Of a stretch of DNA of 64,000 nt, positions 25,048 through 36,757 are shown piece by piece. This DNA comes from Ophiura sarsii. Lineage: Eukaryota; Echinodermata; Ophiuroidea; Amphilepidida; Ophiuridae. Numbering within the stretch: position 1 is the stretch's first letter; every line of letters starts with the position of its first letter. Below the pieces are notes generated by a model, which did no database searches, had not been told where the DNA came from, and saw only the letters and a program-made list of their open reading frames with translations. The position numbers and the translations under genes were made by a program. Where the stretch lies: positions 89,307,753-89,371,752 of the forward strand of contig CM069443.1 in NCBI GenBank assembly GCA_035610835.1. The letters run 5' to 3'.

Positions 25048-25131
25048 TTCAGATCACAAAAATGACTGTGTACGGATTGTAATTTATTATATTTTATTTC
25101 AGATCACACGAGTGAAAATAACTACTGTATC

Positions 25132-25234
25132 ATGGGAACTAAAAGTAGCAAACCGCTTGATGGAGAGAATGACGGTTCATTTCGATGTAAAGCAGACATA
25201 TTCGGGAAGAATATTAGAACGAAATTTGACAGTG
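25132..25234 (+). CDS. FRS2-like PTB adaptor, coding exon 1 (myristoylation signal)
   Basis: This exon encodes residues 1-34 plus the first base of Gly35. The start is chosen because ATCATGG gives A at -3 and G at +4, a strong eukaryotic start context, and because the protein then begins MGTKSSKP. Gly2, Ser6 and Lys7 fit the N-myristoylation consensus, so the product is predicted to sit on the inner face of the plasma membrane, as FRS2 and FRS3 do. The rest, up to TKFDS, corresponds to the short linker and first strand before the PTB core. The donor GTAAGG at 25235 is good. The next exon continues G-ELRLSDTELSF, which matches FRS2-type PTB sequence (DTEL) in register and supports the join. 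Upstream lie a 29-bp minisatellite and two copies of TATTTCAGATCACA, one of which may be the acceptor of this exon. The link to exon 2 is inferred from phase and homology, not from a transcript. Confidence 0.75.
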
Positions 25235-27441
25235 GTAAGGAACTGTTTCATTATGCATGCATAGGCTAAATTACAAAATAACATTTGAGCTTGTTTCGCA
25301 TATTTGTTTGCCCCCCCCCCCCCCTCCAACAAAAATTCAATTTGGTTAAAAATAGAAAAATAGACAATTTTAGCATAAAAAGGCATTTTTTTCGCGCTGT
25401 GCGCACATTTTCTTACTAAATTAGGTTAAATTAGACAAAATGTTGACAATTTTAGCATAAAACAGCTAAATTTTGCGCGCAAGCGCGCATTTTCATACCA
25501 AATTAGTTAATATAAGACCAAATTACAATTTATAAAGCGGAAAATGGCACAAGTGCATCATTTCTTTTCACGCCCCCCCCCCCAATTATGAGGCTGGTAC
25601 GTGCCGCCACTGATCAGAATGTACTTACCTATAAAATTGCAAAATCTCTTTGCATTGTGGGAATGAATTTCGATACAACTTCTAGTTCTAATACTAATAA
25701 AAATTCCTTTAAAAAGGAAAAGAGGCGGTCATATAAATTTAAAGAAACAGACAGCAGAGTGTGATATAGGTAACAAAAAGAGTGGTTATGTCATAAGTTT
25801 TATTTATCAATATAACATGAATGGAAATCACTAACTAATGTTAATAATACTATAAAAAGTCAGGACAATGTTGACGAGTAAAAACATTAAGGCTTTTGGA
25901 ATCAAGTATGTTACATCTTAGAGCTGGTTTATCACGTTGGCATTTTACCACAGATAAATTGGTCATAACCTGTTACCTGGTGACTGACAGTCTAATGGAG
26001 AAATTGTAACTTTGTCAATTCCCCAAGAGAACTGGGTATGGCTAGAAACCCAAAGTGGTAGCTTGCCTTTAAAGGTACTTTATTTCTGATATGCTTAAAG
26101 GTATAGTATATTGATCTTATAAGCATATTTTGTTTTTAAAGAAAGTAGATTTTCTTGCAGATTTACATTTCTGATCATAAAGCGTGAATATAATTATTCT
26201 AGACAAGTTTTATGAATCTATATGAGCATTATACTTGAAAATATGTGTTTTATGGTTTTTAAGGGTTGAAAACAGATTGGTTGCACAACAGTTGAAATGT
26301 TGTCTAACAAATATGATTTTGATTATGATTGTTTCAATCTGTAACTCGGAACGTCAAGTGAAGTGGCTTTGTTAAAGATTGTCTACAACCACTAAATTTG
26401 CGTATTTCTATTTAGTTCTGTATATAAAAATGTTATTGTTTATACATCCGTAAGCATTATTTTAACAGTAACAATAAGTACATATTACAGATGTTCATAT
26501 AACTTCCTTTTTTTTGTTTGTTAATTAACAAAAAAAGCCATCACTTTTTAAATTCAAATGAATATTTGAATACAGTCCAATGAATATTTGATACACAGTG
26601 AATTCGTACAACAATATTTACTTGGGACAACATCGTGAACAAATAACGTCGCATAATATACCCTTTGCATGTAATTGATTCAATATCTTTTAACATCGGA
26701 ATTCGGTTACTTTATTAATCCCCAACCGATTTCCACCGTTCAAACGAGAAACTATATCAATAAAGACACGTTACTTTCATATTTTGTCTTTAAACTTTCC
26801 TAACACAATAAAAAACGTTGATTTTGTTAAAGCACTTTATCTTAGGCACTCAATCAAGATGTAATTATTGCTGGTCATATACAGTCCATGAATTGCCCGC
26901 AGCTGTGTAAACAGACACCTCCCTGGTGTAAACAACTTTTATTTGATCAGATATGCAGTGTTGCCAGACAACATCACAATTGTCGCCTAAAATATCTCAA
27001 GTCAATGCCAAAAGGTAGCCCAATACATACAAAACCTGTTGAAGCACACGTTAAACCACAGTTAAACCAGGTTTAGTTGAAAAAGGTCAGTAGCACTCAT
27101 TGGTGATAGTAATGCGCTACAACAGAGAGGATCTGTTTTGATGTAGTGTGACATACGTAAAACAAAAGGGATTTATTGTAGCATGTAAACCGTAGGTAAG
27201 ATGTCGTTTTCCCATGTGTCAAAACCTACCCATAAAGGAGGCGAAGGCCGTTGCCCCGCCTCCAAAAAAGGATGTATTGCCTTTCGTATTTGGTGGGTCA
27301 TTCATCCCACGTAATTTATCGTTATAGCATTTTCACTTTTCTCAAATGGGGACAGGATATTTTACATACATTGTGAAATCAGCATACATATATTGTTTCG
27401 ATTAACAGTATCAAAAACATACTTTTCCTTATTTTTAACAG
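25235..27441 (+). other. Intron of the PTB adaptor gene
   Basis: GT-AG intron (donor GTAAGG, acceptor TTTTTAACAG), phase 1. It contains a CAGTGGCGGCAC-type repeat end near 25563-25612 and half of the TTAA-flanked MITE near 26099-26215, starting AGGTATAGTATATTGATCTT and sharing AAAGTAGATTTTCTTGCAG with the full copies. Confidence 0.7.
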
Positions 27442-28481
27442 GTGAACTTCGATTGTCGGACACAGAACTGAGTTTTACAGGAACTAAAGCGTCATTTCAG
27501 TGGTCAATCCTAGGATTAAAGCGCTTCGGTTCCGCCAAGAAAGTGTTCACCGTAGAGATCAATGAACATGATGATAAATTAGACACACGAGAGATCAAGT
27601 TTAAAAGCAAGCATGCAGAGACATTTTGTGAACGTTTTAGGACACATTTGGAGGCATTAGAGACGGCGAATGGCACTAAAAATGCCCCTGCTGCAGAAGA
27701 TTCGAACGAGGCTACTGCTGATGGTAAGGATAACACTAAAAAACCGTCTGATCTGGAAGGTAATGGCACAAAGAAAAACGCAACATATCAAGCACTTCCT
27801 GACAATCAGGAAAATAGCGATCAAGTAAACAAATCTACCGATCACGTATCTGATCAAGAGAAGGAGGATACCCACATAAATGATACAAACACGCAATCAA
27901 AGACAGATGCAACTAATGGTGAGGTCGTCGTCGTCGTCGGTACGCCACCAGGATCACCACCACCCACTCCTACTCCTACTATCACTGTAGATACATGTAG
28001 TGAGCGATCTCATTCTGGCAGTGAGGCCGGCGAAGAAGAAGAAAAGCCGACTCCCGAGCCAGACGAGGTTGTCGAAGCAGAATCCCCTAAGCCAAATGAA
28101 ACCGCATCCCCTGCACCAATCGCAGCAGCAATTCATTCCGGCCCTTCCCCTACAATGCCCGCATCCGAAGCTACATCAAATGATCCTGCCTCAGACCAAT
28201 CCGAACCCGCTACGATACATGATGGTACAATGTCCGCATCCGAAGCTACATCAAATGATCCCTCAGACCAATCCGCTGCGATACATGATGGAGAAGCCGG
28301 CGGCGAATCCCTTGCCGCGACAGATGAGGTACTTCATCCCGCTGCTGTCGACCAGCAAGAGGATCCAAAGTCCACCGAAGATGCTAAATTGGAGGAGACG
28401 CCGATTGCCAATAAAGATCCTACGCCACCAGAGCAGAGTCCTATACCACCAGAGCAGAGTGAAGAAGATCAAGAGAAATGA
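27442..28481 (+). CDS. FRS2-like PTB adaptor, coding exon 2 (PTB core and acidic tail)
   Basis: The acceptor TTTTTAACAG ends at 27441, and the exon completes Gly35 and runs to TGA at 28479-28481 (residues 35-380). Residues 35-107 look like an IRS-type PTB domain: a DTEL strand, Trp55 followed by LGLKRFG (60-64, compare LRRYG in FRS2), a phenylalanine strand, and a C-terminal helix around HAETFCERFRTHLEAL. The family GRRC..GEG segment, which normally supplies arginines for phosphotyrosine binding, is replaced by an acidic stretch with EINEHDDK, so ligand binding may differ. Residues 108-380 are low-complexity, rich in Asp, Glu, Pro, Ser and Thr. They include a five-valine run from (GTC)n, a PPGSPPPTPTP segment that could bind SH3 domains, an imperfect internal duplication around ASEATSNDP...IHDG, and a PPEQS repeat. 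Tyr150 is the only tyrosine in the whole protein, which is odd for a docking protein. The family call is firm; exact orthology is not. Confidence 0.82.
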
Positions 28482-29712
28482 AACGTATTATAAAAAGGTG
28501 CCACTTTTTAAAGGCAAAGTCCCAGATTGCTTATTTGTGACACCGTTCAACTTGATCGCTTTAAATGCCACTGTTTGACATTCTCATGGAGGTTTATATT
28601 ATACAGACCATGCAGACAGACATGAGTGTTTGTGCTCTTAATGTTAACCTTTTATTGGGACACCCTGTAAAAAGTATTCCTTATATAAACATTGCGAAAT
28701 ATGAGGCCAATTATTATAGGTCTAAATTAGAACTAGTATATGATTATGAAATTATTAGCGTACCCGATGAAGGCCGATGGTCGAAATTTGTACATTACCT
28801 TAAGACATTTTTACTTTTTACTTTATATTATTTATAGTCTTTAATATTACTGACGCAGCTTCTCTGTTATACATAATTTTATTATGAAATCTTCCCAGAT
28901 ATGAAAAACCAAAGCAACATATGCCGATATGAATAATATGAGATGATGTTCATAATGCAGAACATTAAATTCGATTATCGTTCCTCACGTTGCAAGATCG
29001 TACACATCAAATGTGTATTGTACATGTAGAAAGCGTTCAGGATGCATTTAGGAGCGTTTAGGATGTTTGTAATAACCTGGTTGAGCGTATTGTGAACGTT
29101 CAACTATAGAAGTGTCTTGTAGAATTTCGAATTTGTTGTAGGCCCTATGTACTGGTGTTCTAAATTATTTGTTGACGAATTACATGCATGTGTTCTGCAA
29201 GTGGTTATCTGTACATGTAGGCCTATGTCTTTGAATAGGTACATATCCGGAATGACCAGGAACATTTTCTTAATGTGTTACATGAAAGAAATTGTGGTGA
29301 TGTGCACTACGCAACCGCCACCACACCACAGCCTCAGAACACTTGACAGATTTTTCGCTGGTGACAGGAGCACATAATCACACCATAAACCATCAACTTC
29401 CTCACTGCAAATCGCAGAGAACACCTCGGACGTGTTCATAAATGTAACACCTTTTTATAACCGGACACGTGTTCATAAAATCCAGAAGGTTTATTTTGCA
29501 ATATTTATAGGTCATTTCGGTTTAAAGATTTGCCTCCACACCCAAACAGCAATAAAGAGTCAAAATTGTGTAATTTTGTGCAGTATGATGGCAATTTTTG
29601 TTGTTGAACACATGTGTTTTCATCAGGTGTTCCATATTAGCTTAACATTAGCGGAATATTGTGGAAGTCTTCAGGGACGCAGATCTAAATAGGCGCAGTA
29701 TACCCATCGACC
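28482..29712 (+). other. 3' flank of the PTB adaptor gene
   Basis: Probable 3' UTR at the start, with AATAAA at 29551-29556 as one possible poly(A) signal. No further coding homology is seen. Confidence 0.35.
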
Positions 29713-30098
29713 AAGGGCTGGGTTTACCTTTGGGCCAGATGGGCTCGGGCCCCCAAATGTAGGGGGAAAAATAAGATAAAAATAAATTACCAACACTAAA
29801 TACTAAAATTAGGAAAACGCAGTAAATTTTAGAAGCTCGTTCAAAGCCAAACTTAGGGCTCAATATGGCCAAATTAGTATAAAATAACAAATTTTCGCGC
29901 GCGTGCATTTGCTAATTTAGTTACCGCATTCTTCTTGTCAACAAAATGGTAATTTTCGGGCCAATTCCCGAAATCATGGGTACACCACTGGTGTCCCCTA
30001 ATGTTCCCGCTCTTTAGTCACTTCAGATGGTTCCTCACGGTGAGGTAGGGGCCAATATTGGCTTGGCCCAGGGCCCCAAAAAGGTAAATTCGGCCCTG
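29713..30098. mobile_element. hAT-type nonautonomous element (386 bp)
   Basis: Exact 8-bp target duplication CATCGACC at 29705-29712 and 30099-30106. The ends are related inverted repeats: AAGGGCTGGGTTTACCTTTG on the left and, inverted, CAGGGCCGAATTTACCTTTT. No transposase. Confidence 0.85.
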
Positions 30099-30751
30099 CA
30101 TCGACCTACAATAAACCATCGAAACTACGAAATTTGAACAGTCCAGATCGGGGTGTCTTGACGTTACATGTGTTCTGCAATTGTATTATTTTGGTCCTAT
30201 AGTTTTTAAGTAATAAAAGTATAGCCCCATAATTTCTTTATGAAACTATAGGACTCTTGAAGGGCTAAGTCAGTTATATATAATTGTATCCCCATTTCAT
30301 TGGTGCTTATCCCATCGCTTAGAAAACATTATATTGGAACTGGTGTCAGGTGTTCAATGTTTTCTTCCAAAGGAAGTATTACAAAATTAAAAAGGCTGAC
30401 ATGTCTTTGGTCATGATCAGAGATCTAAACTATGACATGTGAATGTGAACGTTTATTCACGGTTCAATATAAGTCCAATTAGCGGTTGACGGAGACAGAG
30501 ATGTTGTCGACCGAACACTTGTGAATGATGAAATAATGATTTCGATTTGCCAACAAACCCAGTACACTGTACAGTGTACATGGTGTTTTAAAAACAATGA
30601 CCCAATTCTGACAGCCATTTTCACCTATTATTAACACATTTTTTACTCAATCAATCTTTATTCAACAGTTGAAAGACCGTAAAAAAATTCCAGGATATAC
30701 AGGAAAGACAAAAAACAACACCAACTCTATAAAGATCTAAAAACAAACAAC

Positions 30752-30811
30752 AACAAACAAACAAACAAACAAACAAACAAACAAACAAACAAACAAACAA
30801 ACAAACAAACA
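30752..30811. repeat. (CAAA)n microsatellite
   Basis: About 15 units of the tetranucleotide. It is followed by a poly-G run near 30849-30868. Confidence 0.9.
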
Positions 30812-30975
30812 CAAAACAATTAAAACCTGAAACCAGCAGGAAGGGGTTGGGGGGGGGGGGGGGGGGGGCCTACAGATCTTTCTTAATTTTTCTAAATCTA
30901 TGGAATGTGATTCCCCTGCATCTTATATGGCTATATATAGCATCATTTGATATTCCTGATTACTTGATGTCAGTA

Positions 30976-31420
30976 GGGAGATTTCGATTTGGACGACGGA
31001 CGCTTACTACGACGACGGTAAGATGACACCTCGAGTCATGTGCGCATGCGTCGACTTAGCACTCCGTCTGTCGTCCAATTTCTGGTACCTGTTTTCAGCT
31101 CGATTTGCACGACAGACGCTTTTACGACGGTAAACAAAACGTCGCCGTCGTCACCACGACGGTTGTTAGTCCCTTACGCGTTGTAGCATTGAGAGGACCA
31201 ACGGATGACAAAGTTGACGCATGTGCACATGACTCAAAGTGTCATTCAACCGTCCTAGATTCATCCGTCGTGTAAATCGAAAGCTCCCTAAGACAGGTCG
31301 ACGACAGGTCCCAGAAACTGGACGACCGACGGATTGCTAAGTCGACGCATGCGCACATGACTCGAGGTGTCATCTAAGTACCGTCGTAGAAGCGTCCGTC
31401 GTCCAAATCGGAAAGCTCCC
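30976..31420. mobile_element. TA-flanked fold-back element rich in GACGACGG words
   Basis: TA flanks GGGAGATTTCGATTTGGACG on the left and the near complement CCAAATCGGAAAGCTCCC on the right. The interior repeats CGACG motifs and CATGTGCGCATGCGTCGAC in both orientations, giving nested hairpins. The TA duplication suggests Tc1/mariner-type mobilisation, which is inference. Confidence 0.7.
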
Positions 31421-31808
31421 TATTATAAGGACTAGGTCTTGGCCTACAAAATAATGATAGTCATCCACGCCATGAAGTACACGTTGAAACCAGATTAATG
31501 ACAAGAAAAATGGTATTAAAATGATACTTAGTTTTAGTGGTTTTTTTTGTTGGCATATCAAGACACAGAGATACAATACATCATTATATCAAATATACAA
31601 ATCTTAAAAACTTACAACAATTAACACAATATATTAATACAATAAAACATATAATGCCAAGGATAGCCCAAGAAAGCTCTAAAAAGGGCTTATTTCCATT
31701 GGGGTCCTTATTAAAACAGCACATTATAAAAACATCATAAATATATTTGCACACAAAATAATATTGCACTTTTTATGAAACAACTGCATATAAAAAATGG
31801 ATGAAAAA

Positions 31809-32067
31809 TCAAGATAGAAAGTGACTCTTTACTGCCTTTTTGAACTGCCCGTGGGTTTTGGATGTTTTAACCTGAGTTGGTAGCAAGTTCCATTCCCGAA
31901 TACCAGTAAAGAAAAATGTATTGCACTGCTGACCTTTAGCTTTGGGAACCAGAAAATGTGTTGCACTGCCCCTGGTATTGTATCTGTGAGTGTTGGACAA
32001 TTTGGTAAAATGAGAATTCAAGTACTCATGTGCTATTTCATTATATATTTTAAAAACATGATTGAGT
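31809..32067 (-). pseudogene. Non-LTR retrotransposon ORF2 C-terminus, downstream part
   Basis: The minus strand encodes LNHVFKIYNEIAHEYL, then HRYNTRGSATHFLVPKAKGQ and a WNLLPTQVK segment, a typical LINE reverse-transcriptase C-terminal tail. It is the continuation of 33172-33300 and is interrupted by the TTAA-flanked element between them. The remaining 3' end probably extends toward 31500. Confidence 0.85.
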
Positions 32068-32071
32068 TTAA

Positions 32072-33167
32072 GGGAAGTGTCAACCCTATTATTTTGATGA
32101 TCAACTTTTGCTTCTAAGTTTGAGAATATTGAATAAAAGTACATAAAAGTATACATTTTTAGAAAGGAAATTTGATAAGGAAGCCGATGGTGATATCAAT
32201 GTGATACCAAATAAACTAAATTTTGAGAAATGAACCAAAAAAGCCATTTTTTACCCCACATTTTTCAGACAGCATAACTATAAAATAAAAAATGGTAATT
32301 TGTTCTAATATACGTTTTTGTAAACAAAACAATTTTGTCTAGGAGGCAATTTTTTCTTTTTCCAAAATAAAGCTTGGTTTTGGAAATATTGCTAAAAACA
32401 TCGGAAAAGTGTAAAAGTCGTGTTTTTTTGCGTACATTTCGCTAGAAATGGATTCATATCTCGAGTTTAAAATCCATAATCGAAAAAATAAAAAATTGCC
32501 TCCTAGCGCTGAAAGTCCTCTACACAATGGTAGTAAAAGCTTACCTGATAGTTTGATATATTTTTAGTTATGTTGTCTGAAAATTCGTAAAATTCCTTCA
32601 AATTTGAACTTCTAGAAAACATCGATTTAGTAAAAATATTGACATTTTCCACCATTTAAAGCTAAATGTTCACGGAACACACGGGCGTGTATACTAAAAA
32701 GCGAGTATACTATTATGAACAATCATAATAAACTATCAGATTCAATTTATATTGTCACAATGTGAAGAAATTGGAAGAAAACTGAAATTTAAATGATCGT
32801 AAGATTGGCCTATGTTTACATTTTAGACATTGTTTTGCGCTCTTTTGTTTTTCGCGTCTACGTCGCGGATATTAAGCGGCGCGTCTAGTATTACGCGCGG
32901 GAAGTTTCAGCGCGCGACGCAATGATCGAACAGCTGTCGCAGCATTTGAAAAGCGCGGAACTCCGCTTAAATTCCCGCCAAATAACTATGCGCCTTTTCC
33001 CGACTCAAACTTACCAAAACAACAATTTAAAATCACCCAAAAGAACGGGAAATAATAGCTTCCGACTAGTAACTTATGATGGTAATGATAGAATACATAT
33101 AAAAGTATAAAATAATAGAGAAATATGAAATTCAATTTTTGAAACAAGTGTCGGGTTGACACTGCCC
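32072..33167. mobile_element. TTAA-flanked DNA element inside a LINE
   Basis: Flanked by TTAA at 32068-32071 and 33168-33171. Ends GGGAAGTGTCAACCC and, inverted, GGGCAGTGTCAACCC. Taking out the element and one TTAA joins the two LINE fragments in one reading frame (IEDRVKQL continuing KLNHVFKIYN), so the boundaries are exact. No transposase is seen in its 1096 bp. TTAA targeting is typical of piggyBac-type elements. Confidence 0.88.
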
Positions 33168-33171
33168 TTAA

Positions 33172-33300
33172 GTTGTTTAACTCTGTCTTCAATTTTCAGC
33201 ATTCCCAGCTTCTTAAATTCTGCATCACCAATGTGGGACCTGGGCCCCAGCTTCAAAATAAAGCGAATCAACTTATTTTGCACAACTTGCAAAATTTATG
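33172..33300 (-). pseudogene. Non-LTR retrotransposon ORF2 C-terminus, upstream part
   Basis: The minus strand encodes VQNKLIRFILKLGPRSHIG and FKKLGMLKIEDRVKQL, the thumb region of LINE reverse transcriptases. It is continuous with 31809-32067 once the DNA element is removed. Confidence 0.85.
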
Positions 33301-33559
33301 ATTTTGAATGGTACCTATATTTCACTAAATCGATCCATTAAACGATCTATATCTAACACCGAAGGTATTCCTCAGGCCAACGTTCTTGGACCACTTAATA
33401 TTTCACCAAACATTTTCTACATCACGCTTGCCATATAAGGTATAAAAGTGTTAAAACAATCCGCCAAACATTCACCAATCCTGATGTATTCCGCCAGACA
33501 GCTTAAAATATAAGATGTAAGTATATGTATCGAGTAAAAGATCAGTCTTTTCAAGCATG

Positions 33560-34770
33560 TCAAGAGCGGTAAAAATCTTGGTTTCGAAAGGCGCATCTGT
33601 TACTAGCACAACGAAGATCATGACGAGTTGCAGTATGTTGAGTAATACATGAATACGATCAGTGAAAAGGTCCGACTATCTTTGTCAATCGGTCTATGTC
33701 CCGTCAAACGACACAGTGATGGATCTAAAGTCTAAAGTTTACCATAAACTGCCTGCATCTCTGGCTGTTCCGATCACGCGATCGAAGCTCATTTCTCCAC
33801 TCATTTTGCCACCCCTCTTACGCTGTCTGCCCTCCTTGTAAAATGGGCTTTCATCCAACATGCCTAAGCCACATAAGTTTACTTTTTTCACAACTGAAAG
33901 AAAATAGTCTTGCTCACTAGGTTTCCATCAGCTTCCTCACTTGTTGGTTGGTTGTATGTTAATCATGTTATTAAGTCGATCTGAAGAAATCTTCACATGC
34001 AATTTATTTCAAACGCATTTATTCCTTTCTCCACCTTCGCATTTAGTTCTCAGGTTTCATACAAGAAGACTGCGATGATCTTATTGCTATTCCTCCAGAT
34101 GGGTTTCAACTTCTTTGAAAGTGACAGTGGTAACATGATATTCTGTTCCACTATCTTTAACTCCAATGTTTGCTGTCACTGATTCATTATATGCTCATTG
34201 GACCCCATCTTCATTACCTTACATATCTCTATACTGATCTCCATACCCAGTTTTATTGCACTTACGATGACCTACGAGGAGATTAATGTCATCATCAAAT
34301 CTCACGTTGGTAATAGACCTCCCACCTTATCTTGCTGTCCCCTCAAAACCCACCAAGGACATGTGTTGAAGAGAGAGGGTGCACTAGCAGGTAACCGTGT
34401 CTTATTCCAACTCTGGTGCAAAAAAAATCATTCGGTTCGTCTCATACTATAGCACTAGAACCGCACTATGAGATGCTAGGGGGAGAGCCCGCAAGCCCAG
34501 TAGAGAGCTTCAACTGGGTTTACAATCCCTCTGTTGATGTTGAACTTCCTGAAAATTTCACAAGTTGTGATTGTCCATTTATAGCTGGATATGCTAGTGA
34601 AAGGACGTTGAACTAAATGGGACTTCAACTCCGAGAAATTATGACGGGTTAGACCATGAGGATATCAAACGCTTTACCAAAGGCATTACCGATGTATTTG
34701 ACCATACATACGTTGCCCTAGTAGGCCTACTATAGTATGGCCAGAGTCATCAAGCCTACCAAAATGTATG
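33560..34770 (-). pseudogene. Decayed non-LTR retrotransposon reverse transcriptase
   Basis: The minus strand shows, in order but in different frames, FGKAFD (near 34683-34663), GIRHGYLLVHPL (near 34400), the catalytic-type FDDDINLL (near 34300-34275), a VFLYET..LNAKVEKGINA block (near 34070-34005) and a KK..L...ACW/ILQG-type tail (near 33890-33840). These follow the motif order of LINE reverse transcriptases with a KKRKLRWFGH-type tail (RTE-like clades). Stops and frameshifts throughout show that it is dead. Confidence 0.65.
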
Positions 34771-34799
34771 AGCAGCCAAGCTGGAAGTCATACTCACAT

Positions 34800-36587
34800 T
34801 GGCAGCAATGATATAAAAGTGAAGAGACTGGAAGAAGGTAATTTGGTTTTATTCTGCAAAGAAATCCGGGTAAAGGGTATCCTAAAGGTATTGATACATT
34901 TTAAAGCTATCTTTCTGTAAAATAATTCGCAGTATCAAATAGAGCAATACTTCCCACAAAGAAATCGTGGATCGCAGGGAAAAAAATCGCAAGATAAAAT
35001 AATCTTTACAAAAATTGTTGAATAAAACAAAAATCAAATAAAAAAATGGAAATTGACCTAACTGGACCTGTGGAGGTCATTTACTAGTCATTTACTTGAA
35101 AAAAGTCCCAAATAGTTAACAAAAAGTCCCTAATTTCCCTTCCTGAATTGCTCGTTCCCTTCTACCAGACAATATTCCGACGGGTAATAAATAAAGTAAA
35201 GTAAATAGTTTATTTGACCCCTCCATAGTCTCCATAGTCACATGGGTTATTATGTTTTCATAATTACTTGAAGGGGTGTTATTGACTGTGAATCTGCTGT
35301 TTGTGTGTTTGGGCGAAAAAAGGTGCCACGATTCAATAATTCCAAGCTTATCAACGTCCTTGATTGATAATTTTTACTTCTCGAAATGGCTCAATTCAGT
35401 GGCAGAGCCTGTGGAATACGGAATCCCGACGCCATTCCCCCTTGCCCCCGCCATTCCCCCTTGCCCCCGCCATTCCTCCTCGCCCCCACCAGTCAGCTCA
35501 AGACCATCTCCCCCACTAATTCTTTCTTTCCCCCTGGTTTGGTCTGATCCTCACAAAAATGTAGATGCTGGTTTCATCACTGGCTAAATCACACTTCCGG
35601 GTGTTCCGTGTTCCGCCCCTGAACTCCCCAAAAGAGTTTATGGACGCCAACATGGAAACTGAGGTAGTTTTGAAATAAAATCAGCCCATACAGGCACATG
35701 AAGCTACTAAAGAAGTAATCTCGCAGAAAATATATCTTCACTAACTCACAATACTATAAAAGTGTTCAACTTTGAAGACGCCAGATGCCAGATGTGTGTC
35801 TATGTAATTTCACTTTTCCATAACATTTCCCATAGGAAACCCTTTCTTCACTACTTCTCTCCCTTCCGATCGCTCCCTTCACATAATTACCAAGGTAATT
35901 ATACTACGCATTTATATAAATGGAAAGTTTCAATAGTTCTGAACACTTTCGTCTGCATTTTGGCTACAAAGATAATGTTATCGTATCAGAATAATTATAC
36001 AAGTTTTCTCAATCCAAATATGTTTTCAACGTCAAATTTTGAATTATTTTACAGTATAGATATAAAACTATCAACACTTTTGGGACACCCTAAATTACTA
36101 CAGTGCAACAGAGCATAAATTTCCAAATATTGAATTATAAATATAGTGCCTCCTAAGTGTTGTACAACCATGACAATTTCAATCCTTAGTATGTCTATCA
36201 TATATAATCAAAATAGCTTTGTTTTAAAGTTCTCTGTGTTGTCTTTCTATGATTATTAGCATTGTTACATTTCTTATTAAACCTCATTTAGGATTGGTCA
36301 ATACTTGATTATCCATACACGCTAATCCAACCAGCTACTAGCTACTGGCTTTTATGGCCTTGACTATTTAGACTTACTACAGGCCTTATGGTGGTACCTG
36401 TATATACAGGCTTGCATGTCAGCACACGGTCACCTAAAGTAACATACACCATTATGCTTAAAACCCTTGACTGCACACTGCACACTGTTGAATGGCATTT
36501 CTTTTAGCGCGGATGTCAAAGCATTGGTCCCTTAGCGTGAGCATGACCTTACACTTACACTTACACTTAAGGTTTGATGGAAATAAT
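34800..36587. other. No feature recognised
   Basis: A CCATTCCCCCTTGCCCCCG duplication near 35445-35475 and short open frames with no recognised homology (35276-35587, 35762-36118). No gene is supported. Confidence 0.4.
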
Positions 36588-36757
36588 TTAGTATAGGATG
36601 TTAGCCTCTTTGATTCCATATCCTAATTTTGTCCAATATTTGTCGAGTCGGTTTTTGAATGCGTTAACAGTATTTACGTTGACCACTTCTTTAGGCAGCT
36701 CGTTCCACTTGTTGATTACTCTCATCGTGAAAAAATTCTTTCTGCAGTTCGGCGAAA
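36588..36757 (-). pseudogene. LINE ORF2 C-terminal fragment
   Basis: The minus strand encodes FFTMRVINKWNELPKEVVNV and FKNRLDKYW, the terminal motif of many invertebrate LINEs. It is probably the tail of the element whose upstream part is at 36990-37469. Confidence 0.8.

Larger units (their letters stand above)
25132..28481 (+). other. Gene span: FRS2/DOK-like PTB adaptor (coding part)
   Basis: Two coding exons, 25132-25234 and 27442-28481, are separated by a 2207-bp GT-AG intron. Joined in phase 1 they give 1143 nt, that is 380 codons plus TGA. The joined protein starts MGTKSSKP, runs into an IRS-type PTB fold and ends in a disordered tail, the order seen in FRS2 and related docking proteins. 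The 5' UTR and promoter are not identified. A possible poly(A) signal AATAAA lies at 29551-29556, about 1.07 kb after the stop, but I cannot confirm it. The intron carries half of a TTAA-flanked fold-back element near 26099 and poly-C-ended repeat debris near 25563-25612. Confidence 0.8.
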
